Positions 25,574 through 33,161 of a DNA stretch of 49,833 bases are shown one piece after another. Where the stretch lies: positions 1 to 49,833 of the forward strand of contig CAZOJJ010000019.1 of the NCBI GenBank assembly GCA_964580105.1, read 5' to 3'. The notes beneath the pieces were generated by a model that was not told the origin of the DNA, searched no databases, and was given only the letters and a program-made list of their open reading frames with translations. Origin of the DNA: CAZOJJ01 sp964580105. GTDB lineage: Bacteria; Bacteroidota; Rhodothermia; Rhodothermales; Rubricoccaceae. A program made the translations under genes and the position numbers. Every line of letters begins with the position of its first letter. The first letter of the stretch is position 1.

Positions 25574-25581
25574 ACAAGCTA
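25574..25581 (-). promoter_or_regulatory. Possible -7 element of the acyl-CoA dehydrogenase gene (TAGCTTGT)
   Basis: The minus strand reads TAGCTTGT 82 bp upstream of the ATG, in the 184-bp divergent region shared with pyrF. The long leader lowers confidence. Confidence 0.35.
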
Positions 25582-25646
25582 CGGCGCGGGGAAGTTCGAG
25601 CGGGCCGGGCACCGACTGCTATTCGCTCCCCCTTCACGCCCTCGCG

Positions 25647-25654
25647 TAGTTTGG
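25647..25654 (+). promoter_or_regulatory. Predicted -7 element of pyrF (TAGTTTGG)
   Basis: TAGTTTGG matches TAnnTTtG and lies 21 bp before the pyrF ATG. Confidence 0.5.
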
Positions 25655-25675
25655 CGCGCCCCTTCCACGCCGCGC

Positions 25676-26485
25676 ATGACGTTCCTCGACCACCTCCACG
25701 CCGCCCAGTCCGCCACCGGCTCTCGCCTCTGCGTCGGCCTCGACCCGGACCCCGAGCGGCTCCCCGCGCCCCTGCGCGGTCGTCCGCTCCCGGAGGCCGT
25801 TCTTTCTTTTTGTGTTGCAATAACGGAGGCGACGGCCCCGTACACCGCCGCCTTCAAGCCCAACCTCGCCTTCTTCGAGGCCCTCGGCCCCGACGGCGCC
25901 GACGTCCTCGCCGAGGTCGTCGGCCGCATCCCCGAGGGCCGCCTCGTCGTGGCCGACGGCAAGCGCGGCGACATCGGCAACACGGCCGCGCGCTACGCCA
26001 CGGCCCTCTACGACCGCCTCGGCGCCGACGCCGCCACCGTCGCTCCCTACATGGGCCGCGACGCCCTCCTCCCCTTCCTCCAGCACGAGGGCCGCTGCGC
26101 GTTCGTCCTCGCGGCCACGTCCAACCCCTCGGCCGCCGACCTCCAGCAGCTCGTGATCGACGGCGAACCGTTCTACCGGCGCGTGGCCCGCATGGCCGTC
26201 GAGGCAGGCCGGGAGGCACCGGGGACGGCGGGGCTCGTCGTCGGCGCCACGCGGCCGTCGCTCCTGGCCGAGCTGCGCGAGGCCCACCCCGAGACGCCGT
26301 TTCTCGTGCCGGGCGTCGGCGCCCAGGGCGGCGAGGCGGCGGCAGTGCTGGCCGCCAACGCGGGCGGACCGATGCTCGTCAACGCCAGCCGGAGCGTCCT
26401 CTACGCCTCCGACGGCGCCGACTTCGCCGACGCGGCGGCGCGTGCCGCACAAGCCCTCGCGGCGGCGCTCCCCTATCCGGATTGA
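25676..26485 (+). CDS. pyrF: Orotidine 5'-phosphate decarboxylase (type 2)
   Basis: A 269-residue enzyme converting OMP to UMP, the last step of de novo UMP synthesis. The ATG at 25676 precedes 'SRLCVGLDPDPERLP'. The catalytic block 'VVADGKRGDIGNTAARYA' supplies D94, K96 and D99. 'APYMGRDALLPF', 'VLAATSNPSA' and 'FLVPGVGAQGG' are typical of the long type 2 (actinobacterial/Myxococcus-like) PyrF subfamily. Residues V47-T50 are encoded by GTT GCA ATA ACG across a CAATAACGG site, including a rare ATA codon. It is divergent from the acyl-CoA dehydrogenase. Confidence 0.94.
   Translation: MTFLDHLHAAQSATGSRLCVGLDPDPERLPAPLRGRPLPEAVLSFCVAITEATAPYTAAFKPNLAFFEALGPDGADVLAEVVGRIPEGRLVVADGKRGDIGNTAARYATALYDRLGADAATVAPYMGRDALLPFLQHEGRCAFVLAATSNPSAADLQQLVIDGEPFYRRVARMAVEAGREAPGTAGLVVGATRPSLLAELREAHPETPFLVPGVGAQGGEAAAVLAANAGGPMLVNASRSVLYASDGADFADAAARAAQALAAALPYPD
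25815..25826 (+). repeat. CAATAACGG motif, copy 7 (exact 12-mer, in pyrF)
   Basis: TTGCAATAACGG, identical over 12 bp to copy 4, embedded in pyrF in a locally T-rich stretch. It is the last copy; I found none from here to the window end on either strand. Confidence 0.65.
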
Positions 26486-26518
26486 CGGCGGGGTTATACG
26501 AACCCTCCGAACGGTGTC

Positions 26519-26526
26519 TATTTCGA
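26519..26526 (+). promoter_or_regulatory. Predicted -7 element of the DUF2851 gene (TATTTCGA)
   Basis: TATTTCGA lies 19 bp before the ATG at 26546, in the 60-bp spacer after pyrF. Confidence 0.35.
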
Positions 26527-26545
26527 GCGTACTTCCCTGCGCCCG

Positions 26546-27934
26546 ATGTCCACCGATCCCATCCTTCGCGTCGAAGAGCCCGATGCAGCGCTCGCGGCCG
26601 TGCCCGAAGCCGTCCTCCACGATGTCTGGGGGTCCCGCCGCTACGACCCCGCTCGTCTCACCACCACCGACGGCGACCGGGTCACCGTCCTCGACCCGGG
26701 CCGCCCCAACCCGGATACCGGCCCCGACTTCCTCCAGGCTCGCCTCCGCATCGAGCACACGACGGGGGCGCTCGCGTGGACCGGCGACGTGGAGATCCAC
26801 CGGACCTCCAGCGAGTGGATCCGGCACAGCCACGACCGCGACCCGCGCTACAACCAGGTCGTCCTCCACGTCGTCCTCCTCGGCGACGACCAGGCGGGAC
26901 GGCTCGTGCGCGAGGACGGGACGTCGCTCCCGGAGGCCGCCCTGTACCCGGCGCTGACCGAATCGCTCCGGTCCCTGCTCTACCGATTCTACGCGCGTCC
27001 ACACCCCGCCTTCCCCTGCGCGGCGCAGTTCGAGGACGTGCCGGCGGCGCAGCGGCGGGCGTGGATCCGCCGCCTCGGCCTCGAACGGCTGCGCCATAAA
27101 GCCGCCCGCTGGGGCGAGGCCTTCGGCGAACGACCCGACCTCGGGGCCGTGCTCTACCAGGCGATGCTGGCGGCGCTGGGCTACGCCAAGAATGCCGAGC
27201 CCATGCGCGAACTGGCCCGGCGCGTCCCGCTGTCCACCTTGCTTCGACTGCCCGACCCGCTCGACCGCGAGGCGCTGCTCTTCGGCGTGTCCGGCCTCCT
27301 CCCCACCGAGGTGGCCGGCTTCGATCCCGATTCGGCCGCGTACGTGCGCGAGCTCCACCGGCGCCACCAGCGGCTGCGCCGAACGGCAACGCCCCCACCG
27401 ATGCCGGCCAACGCGTGGCGGTTCTTCCGGCTTCGTCCGGCCAACTTCCCCACGCGGCGGATCGCCCAGGCCGCGGCGCTGGCGGCGCCCGACGGCCTCT
27501 TCCACCCCGACGGCCTGGTGTTGCTTCGCGCGTGCCTCCTCAGCGAGGCGCCCGTCGAATCGCTCCAGGCGATTCTGCACAGCCACGCGCCAGCGGCGTT
27601 CTGGGAGACGCACTACCGGTTCGGCAAGGCGTCCCCGCCCGCCTCGGCGCGGCTGGGGCGCGACCGGCTCCGCCGCCTCCTCATCGACGCGCTGCTGCCG
27701 ATTCTGCTCCTCGACGCCGACCAGCGGGACGATCCGCATCAGGCCGAACGCGTCGAAACCGTGCTCTCCCTCCTCCCGGGCGACTCCGACGAGGTGACGC
27801 GGCGCTTCGAACCCCTCGGCACCCGCATCGAGGACGCACTCGACGCGCAGGGCCTCCATCAGCTCTACCGGACCTACTGCACCCACGGACGTTGCCTCGA
27901 CTGCGCCGTCGGGCAGGTGCTGCTCAGGGGGTAG
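26546..27934 (+). CDS. DUF2851 family protein
   Basis: A 462-residue protein typical of Bacteroidota. Family blocks are clear: 'AVLHDVWGSRRYDPARL', 'GRPNPDTGPDFLQARLRI', 'AWTGDVEIHRTSSEWIRHSHDRDPRYNQVVLHVV' (in segments), a middle 'GYAKNAEPMRELARRVPL' and a C-terminal cysteine cluster 'TYCTHGRCLDCAVGQVLL'. The function of DUF2851 is unknown; the conserved acidic/His residues in the first domain and the C-terminal cysteines suggest a metal site (inference). There is no signal peptide or membrane segment. It lies between pyrF and a polyprenyl synthase gene, each with its own promoter-like element. Confidence 0.85.
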   Translation: MSTDPILRVEEPDAALAAVPEAVLHDVWGSRRYDPARLTTTDGDRVTVLDPGRPNPDTGPDFLQARLRIEHTTGALAWTGDVEIHRTSSEWIRHSHDRDPRYNQVVLHVVLLGDDQAGRLVREDGTSLPEAALYPALTESLRSLLYRFYARPHPAFPCAAQFEDVPAAQRRAWIRRLGLERLRHKAARWGEAFGERPDLGAVLYQAMLAALGYAKNAEPMRELARRVPLSTLLRLPDPLDREALLFGVSGLLPTEVAGFDPDSAAYVRELHRRHQRLRRTATPPPMPANAWRFFRLRPANFPTRRIAQAAALAAPDGLFHPDGLVLLRACLLSEAPVESLQAILHSHAPAAFWETHYRFGKASPPASARLGRDRLRRLLIDALLPILLLDADQRDDPHQAERVETVLSLLPGDSDEVTRRFEPLGTRIEDALDAQGLHQLYRTYCTHGRCLDCAVGQVLLRG

Positions 27935-28000
27935 AGAGACGCCCGGCGAGGCCGTCGTCCGGAAAAATCACCGTCTCGCCACCGGGCACGGCCGCTCGTG

Positions 28001-28032
28001 TCGTAGCTTTCAATAAACTTTGAAAGCTACGA
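28001..28032. promoter_or_regulatory. Perfect 12-bp inverted repeat over the ispB promoter and start
   Basis: The arms TCGTAGCTTTCA (28001-28012) and TGAAAGCTACGA (28021-28032) flank 8 AT-rich bases. The left arm contains the -7-like element TAGCTTTC (28004-28011), and its mirror image lies in the right arm on the other strand. The right arm ends on the A of the ispB ATG. It could be an operator, a 5' mRNA hairpin or a symmetric promoter pair. Confidence 0.6.
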
Positions 28033-29057
28033 TGGTCACCCCCGCCCTCCTCGACGTTCCGGCCGCGCCCCTCAGCCTGGCCGAGATCCGCCGTCCCGTC
28101 GAGGAGGAGTTGAAGGCGTTCCGGGGGTATTTCCGGGACGCGATGCGCTCGGATGTCCGCCTCCTCGACCTCGTCACGCAGTACGTGCTGCGCCAGAAGG
28201 GAAAGCAGATCCGCCCCATCCTCGTCCTCCTCACGGCGAAGATGTGCGGCGAGGTCTCGGAGACGAGCTACGTCTCGGAGACGAGCTACCGGGCCGCCGC
28301 CCTCGTCGAGCTCCTCCACACGGCCACGCTCGTCCACGACGACGTGGTGGACGAGTCCGAGCGCCGGCGCGGCGTGTTCTCCATCAACGCGCTGTGGAAG
28401 AACAAGGTGGCCGTCCTCTTCGGCGACTTCCTGCTGAGCCGGGGCCTTCTCCTCGCGCTCGATCACCGTGAGCACGCGCTGCTCCACGTCGTCTCCGACG
28501 CCGTCCGCCGCATGAGCGAGGGCGAGCTGCTCCAGATCGAGAAGGCCCGGCGCCAGGACATCGACGAGGCGACGTACTTTCGCATCATCTCGGACAAGAC
28601 CGCCTCGCTCATCGAGGCCTGCCTCGTCTGCGGCGCCGTGAGCGTGGGCGCCGGCGAGGAAACGCAGGAGGCGGTACGTGCCATCGGGGCCGACCTCGGG
28701 CTCGCCTTCCAGATCCGCGACGACCTCTTCGACTACGGCGCGGCCGACGTGGGCAAGCCGCTCGGCATTGACCTCCAGGAGAAGAAGATGACGCTCCCGC
28801 TGATCGTCGCGCTCGACCGCGCCGAGGCGGGCGAGGCCCGGCGGATCCGGAAGCTCGTCAAGCAGAAGACCAAGAGCGCCGCCGACGTCCGCGCCGTGTT
28901 CGACTTCGTGCGCCGGCACGGCGGCCTCGACGAGGCCCGCGCCCGCATGGAGGCGCTGGCGGGCGACGCGACGCGGCGCCTCCGCGCCTTCCCCCCCTCC
29001 GAAGCGCGCGACGCGCTGATCGGCCTCGCGGCCTACATCGTGGCGCGGAAGAAGTAG
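28032..29057 (+). CDS. ispB: Trans-polyprenyl diphosphate synthase (octaprenyl-type)
   Basis: Started at the ATG at 28032 (341 residues) rather than the in-frame TTG at 28020. It elongates farnesyl diphosphate with isopentenyl units, supplying the side chain of the respiratory quinone. The first aspartate-rich motif is 'VHDDVVDES' (D103-D107) and the second 'IRDDLFDYG' (D230-D234); 'GKQIRPILVLL', 'KTASLIEACL' and 'GDFLLSRGLLLA' match IspB-type enzymes. Residues 75-86 are V-S-E-T-S-Y twice, an in-frame 18-bp duplication just before the first motif. Product chain length cannot be read from the sequence. Confidence 0.9.
   Translation: MVTPALLDVPAAPLSLAEIRRPVEEELKAFRGYFRDAMRSDVRLLDLVTQYVLRQKGKQIRPILVLLTAKMCGEVSETSYVSETSYRAAALVELLHTATLVHDDVVDESERRRGVFSINALWKNKVAVLFGDFLLSRGLLLALDHREHALLHVVSDAVRRMSEGELLQIEKARRQDIDEATYFRIISDKTASLIEACLVCGAVSVGAGEETQEAVRAIGADLGLAFQIRDDLFDYGAADVGKPLGIDLQEKKMTLPLIVALDRAEAGEARRIRKLVKQKTKSAADVRAVFDFVRRHGGLDEARARMEALAGDATRRLRAFPPSEARDALIGLAAYIVARKK
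28254..28289 (+). repeat. 18-bp perfect in-frame duplication in ispB
   Basis: GTCTCGGAGACGAGCTAC occurs twice without a mismatch, encoding VSETSY twice. The absence of any difference suggests it is recent. Confidence 0.9.
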
Positions 29058-29074
29058 CGCACCGGCCGGCGCCG

Positions 29075-29082
29075 TAGATTGG
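29075..29082 (+). promoter_or_regulatory. Predicted -7 element of the MBL-fold gene (TAGATTGG)
   Basis: TAGATTGG lies 24 bp before the ATG at 29107 in the 49-bp spacer after ispB. Confidence 0.45.
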
Positions 29083-29106
29083 CCGCCCCTCCCCGCGCTC
29101 TTCCCC

Positions 29107-29886
29107 ATGACCCTCTACCTCCTCGGCACGGGCGCCGCCGTCAGCGACGCGCACCGCACCACGACGATGCTGGCCGTCGAAGAGGCCGGGGCGCTCCTGC
29201 TCATCGACTGCGGCGGGGACGCCGTGCAGCGGATGCTGGCCTGCGGGCTCGACCCGCTCGCCATCGAGGCGGTCGTCCTCACGCACGAGCACCCGGACCA
29301 CATCGGCGGCTTCCCGCTCCTGATGGAGAAGCTCTGGCTCCTCGGCCGCCGCACCCCGCTCCCGATCTACGGCCCCGCCGCCGCGCTCTCCGTCGCCCGC
29401 ACCGTCTTCGACGCCTACGACACCGCGAGCTGGGACGGATTGCCGGCGCGCGAGTGGCACGAGGTCGCCCTGGAAGAGGACGCGCCCGTGTTCGAGAGCG
29501 TCGCGTTCCGGGTGACGGCAACGCCGGTCGTCCATCCGGTGCCCACCCTTGGCCTGCGCATCGAAGGCGCGAGCGGGTCCGTTCTCGCCTACTCGTGCGA
29601 CACGGCGAAGTCGGACCACGTCGTCCGCCTCGCCCGCGAAGCCGACCTGCTCGTCCACGAGGCCACCGGGAGCCAGCCCGGCGTACACGCATCCCCCGAA
29701 GAAGCCGCGGACGTAGCGGCGCAGGCCGGGGTGTACCGGCTCGTCCTCGTCCACCTCCCGCCCGGGATGACGGACGACGACCTCGCCGCCGCCCGCCACC
29801 GCTTCACGCATACCGAGCTCGGCCCGGAGGGCGGCGTCTACGCGCTCTCGGCCGAGGCCGCGTCTTCGCCGCCCTCCGGGCCGTAG
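29107..29886 (+). CDS. MBL-fold metallo-hydrolase (RNase Z-like)
   Basis: A 259-residue metallo-beta-lactamase-fold protein. The metal motif is 'LTHEHPDHIGG' (H60, H62, D64, H65), followed by 'ATPVVHPVPTLGLRIEG' (third His region), 'LAYSCDTAKSD' (bridging Asp) and a late 'VLVHLPPG'. The 'LGTGAAVSDAHRTTTMLAVE' start is shared with RNase Z/ElaC-like and phosphodiesterase-type members, but the RNase Z exosite arm is absent. A specific reaction is not assignable. Its last 49 bp overlap the end of the convergent cupin gene. Confidence 0.85.
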   Translation: MTLYLLGTGAAVSDAHRTTTMLAVEEAGALLLIDCGGDAVQRMLACGLDPLAIEAVVLTHEHPDHIGGFPLLMEKLWLLGRRTPLPIYGPAAALSVARTVFDAYDTASWDGLPAREWHEVALEEDAPVFESVAFRVTATPVVHPVPTLGLRIEGASGSVLAYSCDTAKSDHVVRLAREADLLVHEATGSQPGVHASPEEAADVAAQAGVYRLVLVHLPPGMTDDDLAAARHRFTHTELGPEGGVYALSAEAASSPPSGP

Positions 29887-30200
29887 AAGAAGACCCACAC
29901 GGCGAGGTCGTCGCTGAAGTCCTCGAACCGGTGCTCGACGCCGGCCGGAACGAAGAGGACGTCACCGGGCTGGAAGACCACGCGCATAGCGTCGCAGAAG
30001 AACGTTCCGGAGCCGGAGGCGACGACGTAGACCTCGTCACGGGAATGGGGCTGCTGCGGATCCGTCCCGCGTGGGGCGTAGAGCTCCACGTCCAGCGTAC
30101 CGTGCGTGAAGAGCCGCACGAAGTGCTCGCCGTACGGGGTGGGCAGGCTGCCCAGGCCGTCCGCGAGGCGGAGGTGGTGGCCGCGTCCGAGGGTCGTCAT
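29838..30200 (-). CDS. Cupin-domain protein
   Basis: A 120-residue single cupin barrel. The first motif is degenerate, 'QQPHSRDEVYVVASGSGTFF' (His and Glu ligands visible), and the second is 'FQPGDVLFVPAGVEHRFED', with a C-terminal 'VWVFFYGPEGG'. Single-domain cupins of this kind range from metal-dependent isomerases and dioxygenases to small-molecule sensors, so no function is assigned. Its ATG overlaps the S9 peptidase stop (ATGA), so the two are co-translated. Its 3' end overlaps the convergent MBL gene by 49 bp. Confidence 0.82.
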   Translation of the reverse strand: MTTLGRGHHLRLADGLGSLPTPYGEHFVRLFTHGTLDVELYAPRGTDPQQPHSRDEVYVVASGSGTFFCDAMRVVFQPGDVLFVPAGVEHRFEDFSDDLAVWVFFYGPEGGEDAASAESA

Positions 30201-32224
30201 GGCCGGTTCTCCAGCGGCGTCGGCGCGCCGTAGTCGATCTCGTGCGCCGGTGGTTCGCCGCCCTCGCCCAGGAGGTAGTGGTCGAACCACTGGAGCATGC
30301 GGAGGCTGTAGTCGTAGCGCGCCGTCGCGCGGCCGTTGCCGTGGCCCTCGCCCGGATAGAGAACGAGACGGACGGGCGCCTGCCCGCGCAGCTTCAGGTG
30401 GCGGTAGAGTTCCATCGACTGGCCCGGGTTGACGCGCGGGTCCTCCTTGCCGTGGAGGATGAGCAGCGGCGTGCGGCCCTGCCCGGCGTAGTAGATCGGG
30501 CTCCGTTCGAGGAAGAACGGCCAGTCGTCCCACGGCCGCTTCCGGGCGTGGACGTAGAACTCCTCGCCGGGGATGTCGGTGGTGCCCACCTTCGAGATCT
30601 TGTCCGCGATGCCGACGAACATCACGCCGGCGGCTATGCGGTCGGAGTAGCGCGTCGAGAGCCAGCCGGTGGCGTAGCCGCCGTAGGAGCCGCCCGTGAC
30701 GCCGACGCGCGCGGAGTCCGCCACGCCCGCCTCGATGAGCGCGTCGATGCCGTCGATGAGGTCGTCGAACTCGGCGCCGGCGGGGTCGCCCTGGCTGAGC
30801 GTGGCGAAGGCCACGCCGCGCCCGGTCGAGCCCCGGTAGTTGGGATAGAACACGGCGTAGCCGCGCGCCGCCGCCATCTGCCCGGGCGAGGAGTAGCCCG
30901 TCAGCCAGCCGTTCGAGTAGTGCGACTCCGGCCCGCCGTGGACGACGACGAGGAGCGGGGCCGGCCCGTCGCTGCCGCCCAGCGGCTCGATCAGCAACCC
31001 CTGCAGCTCCAGCCCATCGCGCGCCTCGTACGTGACGACCCGCTGGGGCGCGAGGGCGACGCCGTCCAGCCACGGGTTGCTGTGGGTGAGGCGTTGCGGG
31101 CGGCGGTCGTCCTGCGTCCACACGTAGAGCTCCGGCGGATGCGCCGGCGTGCTGGCCACGAGCGCGACGATGTCACCGCCCGAGTTGGCCGAAACGGTGT
31201 TGAAGACGGCGGCGCCGGGCGGGATGACGGTCCGTGCCGCATCGCCGTCCTCCTCGATGGCGGCGTAGACCGTCTCGACGCCCACGGCGGCGACGTAGCC
31301 GATGGTGTCCTCGTCGAGCCACTCGAAGGCGGTCACGTGGCCTTCGAATCCGGGCAGCACCTCGGTGGGTTCCCCACCGTCGTCATCCACCACGTAAAGC
31401 CGCCCCGCCTGAGGGTCGTTGACGTTGGCCGAGCCGATGAAGGCGAGGCGCTCGCCGTCGAGGCTCCAGGCCATCGGGCCGAGCTTGCCCTCGTGGACGA
31501 CGGCGCCCTCGTACTCCCCACGCGTGGCGTGATACAGCTTGATGGTCTGGCGCATGTAGCGGTCGTCCACCAGCGGCGTCGGTGCGACGGCCACGGCGAG
31601 GCGGTCGCCGGGATGCCAGGCGAGCGCGTAGGCCGTCCCCTCCACGTCGATCCGCATCGGCCGGCTGTCTTCGAAAGCCCGCGTCACGAACACCGGCCGC
31701 TGGGTGAGGCCTTCCTCGTAGACCTCAGGCCGGTACGGCATCGCAGAGTCCGCCCGCCGGGGCTCGTTGGCGGTGAAGGCGACGCGCCGGCCGTCGGGGT
31801 GCCAGGCGTACTCGACGATCCCCGTCTCAAAGGCGAGCGCGCGCCGCACTGTGCCCGAGGCGGCCTCGACGGTGAAGAGCGCGGTGGCCGCGTCGCCCTC
31901 CCCGCGCGCGAGGTACGAGACCGCGTCGGAGCGAGGCACCCACTGGAGGTTCCTTGCGTTGACCTCCGTGCCCGCCAGCACGCGGTCCATGCCGTCGGCC
32001 AGTCGGTAGAGGTGCAGCTCGGTGCGGGGCGCCTCGTTGGCCTCGAACGGGTCGGCCGGTACGTTGACGGTGTAGGCGATGAAGTCGCCGTCGGGCGACA
32101 CCACGGCCTCGCCGACGGTGCGCGTCATCGCCACCTGGTACGGCGTGAGCCCCTCCTGTGCCTCCGCCGAGGCGGCGACGGTGAGGAGGAAGACGACGAT
32201 TCGGAAGGCGTAGCGACGAGTCAT
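30197..32224 (-). CDS. Exported S9 prolyl oligopeptidase-family peptidase
   Basis: A 675-residue protein started at the ATG at 32224, which gives a signal peptide ('FRIVVFLLTVAASAEAQ'). Residues ~25-390 are a beta-propeller with WD40/TolB-like strands ('VVSPDGDFIAYTVN', 'AWHPDGRRVAFTANEP', 'AWSLDGERLAFIGSANV'). The C-terminal alpha/beta-hydrolase domain has Ser513 in 'GGSYGGYATGW', Asp595 in 'HGKEDPRVNP' and His628 in 'GEGHGNG'. It resembles acylaminoacyl-peptidases and dipeptidyl peptidases acting on short peptides, here probably in the periplasm. It is coupled to the downstream cupin. Confidence 0.9.
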   Translation of the reverse strand: MTRRYAFRIVVFLLTVAASAEAQEGLTPYQVAMTRTVGEAVVSPDGDFIAYTVNVPADPFEANEAPRTELHLYRLADGMDRVLAGTEVNARNLQWVPRSDAVSYLARGEGDAATALFTVEAASGTVRRALAFETGIVEYAWHPDGRRVAFTANEPRRADSAMPYRPEVYEEGLTQRPVFVTRAFEDSRPMRIDVEGTAYALAWHPGDRLAVAVAPTPLVDDRYMRQTIKLYHATRGEYEGAVVHEGKLGPMAWSLDGERLAFIGSANVNDPQAGRLYVVDDDGGEPTEVLPGFEGHVTAFEWLDEDTIGYVAAVGVETVYAAIEEDGDAARTVIPPGAAVFNTVSANSGGDIVALVASTPAHPPELYVWTQDDRRPQRLTHSNPWLDGVALAPQRVVTYEARDGLELQGLLIEPLGGSDGPAPLLVVVHGGPESHYSNGWLTGYSSPGQMAAARGYAVFYPNYRGSTGRGVAFATLSQGDPAGAEFDDLIDGIDALIEAGVADSARVGVTGGSYGGYATGWLSTRYSDRIAAGVMFVGIADKISKVGTTDIPGEEFYVHARKRPWDDWPFFLERSPIYYAGQGRTPLLILHGKEDPRVNPGQSMELYRHLKLRGQAPVRLVLYPGEGHGNGRATARYDYSLRMLQWFDHYLLGEGGEPPAHEIDYGAPTPLENRP

Positions 32225-32260
32225 AACGAGCCACGGAAGAGGAGAACGGATCAATCCGGA

Positions 32261-32268
32261 TCAATCTA
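32261..32268 (-). promoter_or_regulatory. Predicted -7 element of the S9 peptidase gene (TAGATTGA)
   Basis: The minus strand reads TAGATTGA, overlapping the tatD stop, 36 bp before the peptidase ATG. A direct repeat GGATCAATC (32248-32256 and 32258-32266) overlaps it. Confidence 0.4.
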
Positions 32269-33058
32269 CACGAAAGAGCGCCTTCGCCGTGGCGGTCGTC
32301 ACCCGGGCGACTTCCTCGACGGGCAGATCCCGAAGCTCGGCCAGCCGCTCGGCCGCGAGGCGGACGTACGCCGGCTCGTTCCGCTTCCCACGGTGCGGGG
32401 CCGGTGCGAGGAACGGCGCGTCCGTTTCGAGAACGATCCGCTCCAGCGGCACCTCGGCGACGGCCCCGGGGACGCCGCCGTTCTTGAAGGTGAGCGTGCC
32501 GCCAAGGCCGAAGTGAAAGCCGAGGTCGAGCACGGCGCGGGCGAAGTCCGGCGTGCCGCCGAAGCAGTGAAACACCCCGGTCAGGCGCTTCCCGGCCGGC
32601 GCGGCGGCCTGCTCCTCGCGCAGGATGCGCAGCAGGTCGTGCGAGGACGCCTCCGAGCCCTGCCGGTCGCGGTTGTGGAGGACGAGCGGGAGGTCGCGCT
32701 CGACGGCGAGGCGGGCGTGCCAGCGCAGCAGGTCCTGCTGCTTGGCGATGAACGAGCGATCCCAGTAGTAGTCGAGCCCGCTCTCGCCGACGGCCACCAC
32801 ACGCGGGTCGCCGCACAGGGCGGCGACGGCCTCCCGCTCGGCGTCCCCCGCCTCCTTCGTCTCCGTCGGATGCAGCGCGGCCATCGCGTAGCACCCCTCG
32901 TAGCGGTCGCACAACGCGAGCGCCGCGTGGATGGACGGCACGTCGATGGCGGGTTGAAGGAACCGGGTCACGCCCGCCTCGCGGGCGCGGGCGACGACGG
33001 CGTCGCGGTCGCCCTCGAAGCGGTCGTGGTAGAGGTGAACGTGGGTGTCGATGAGCAC
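32261..33058 (-). CDS. tatD: TatD-family metal-dependent hydrolase
   Basis: A 265-residue TIM-barrel hydrolase. The metal motif H-x-H is at residues 6-8 in 'LIDTHVHLY'; further ligands lie in 'AVGESGLDYYWD' (Glu), 'PLVLHNRDR' (His), 'GVFHCFGG' (His) and 'VLETDAPFLAP' (Asp). TatD proteins are Mg-dependent 3'-5' DNases/RNases or related phosphoesterases in the cytosol. It is divergent from the LytS-type kinase gene, with 103 bp between starts. Its stop lies 36 bp upstream of the S9 peptidase start, so partial co-transcription is possible. Confidence 0.9.
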   Translation of the reverse strand: MLIDTHVHLYHDRFEGDRDAVVARAREAGVTRFLQPAIDVPSIHAALALCDRYEGCYAMAALHPTETKEAGDAEREAVAALCGDPRVVAVGESGLDYYWDRSFIAKQQDLLRWHARLAVERDLPLVLHNRDRQGSEASSHDLLRILREEQAAAPAGKRLTGVFHCFGGTPDFARAVLDLGFHFGLGGTLTFKNGGVPGAVAEVPLERIVLETDAPFLAPAPHRGKRNEPAYVRLAAERLAELRDLPVEEVARVTTATAKALFRVD

Positions 33059-33137
33059 GGCGCGATGCAGGTTGGGGGGCGGCGTCTACGCGGGAGGGCG
33101 GCGCCGTGTGCCCTTTCCGGCCGGGAAGACGGATGCC

Positions 33138-33145
33138 TACCTTTC
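33138..33145 (+). promoter_or_regulatory. Predicted -7 element of the LytS-type kinase gene (TACCTTTC)
   Basis: TACCTTTC lies 16 bp before the kinase ATG, in the 103-bp divergent region with tatD. Confidence 0.4.
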
Positions 33146-33161
33146 TCGAACCCTCCGCGCC

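Noticed and set aside
23608..27099. Open frame of ~1,160 codons on the plus strand
   Set aside because: It is a shadow of the acyl-CoA dehydrogenase, pyrF and DUF2851 genes, with a highly biased Arg/Pro composition.
28020..28031. TTG at 28020 as the ispB start
   Set aside because: It lies in the loop and right arm of the inverted repeat. The ATG at 28032 leaves the whole enzyme intact and has better spacing to the promoter-like element.
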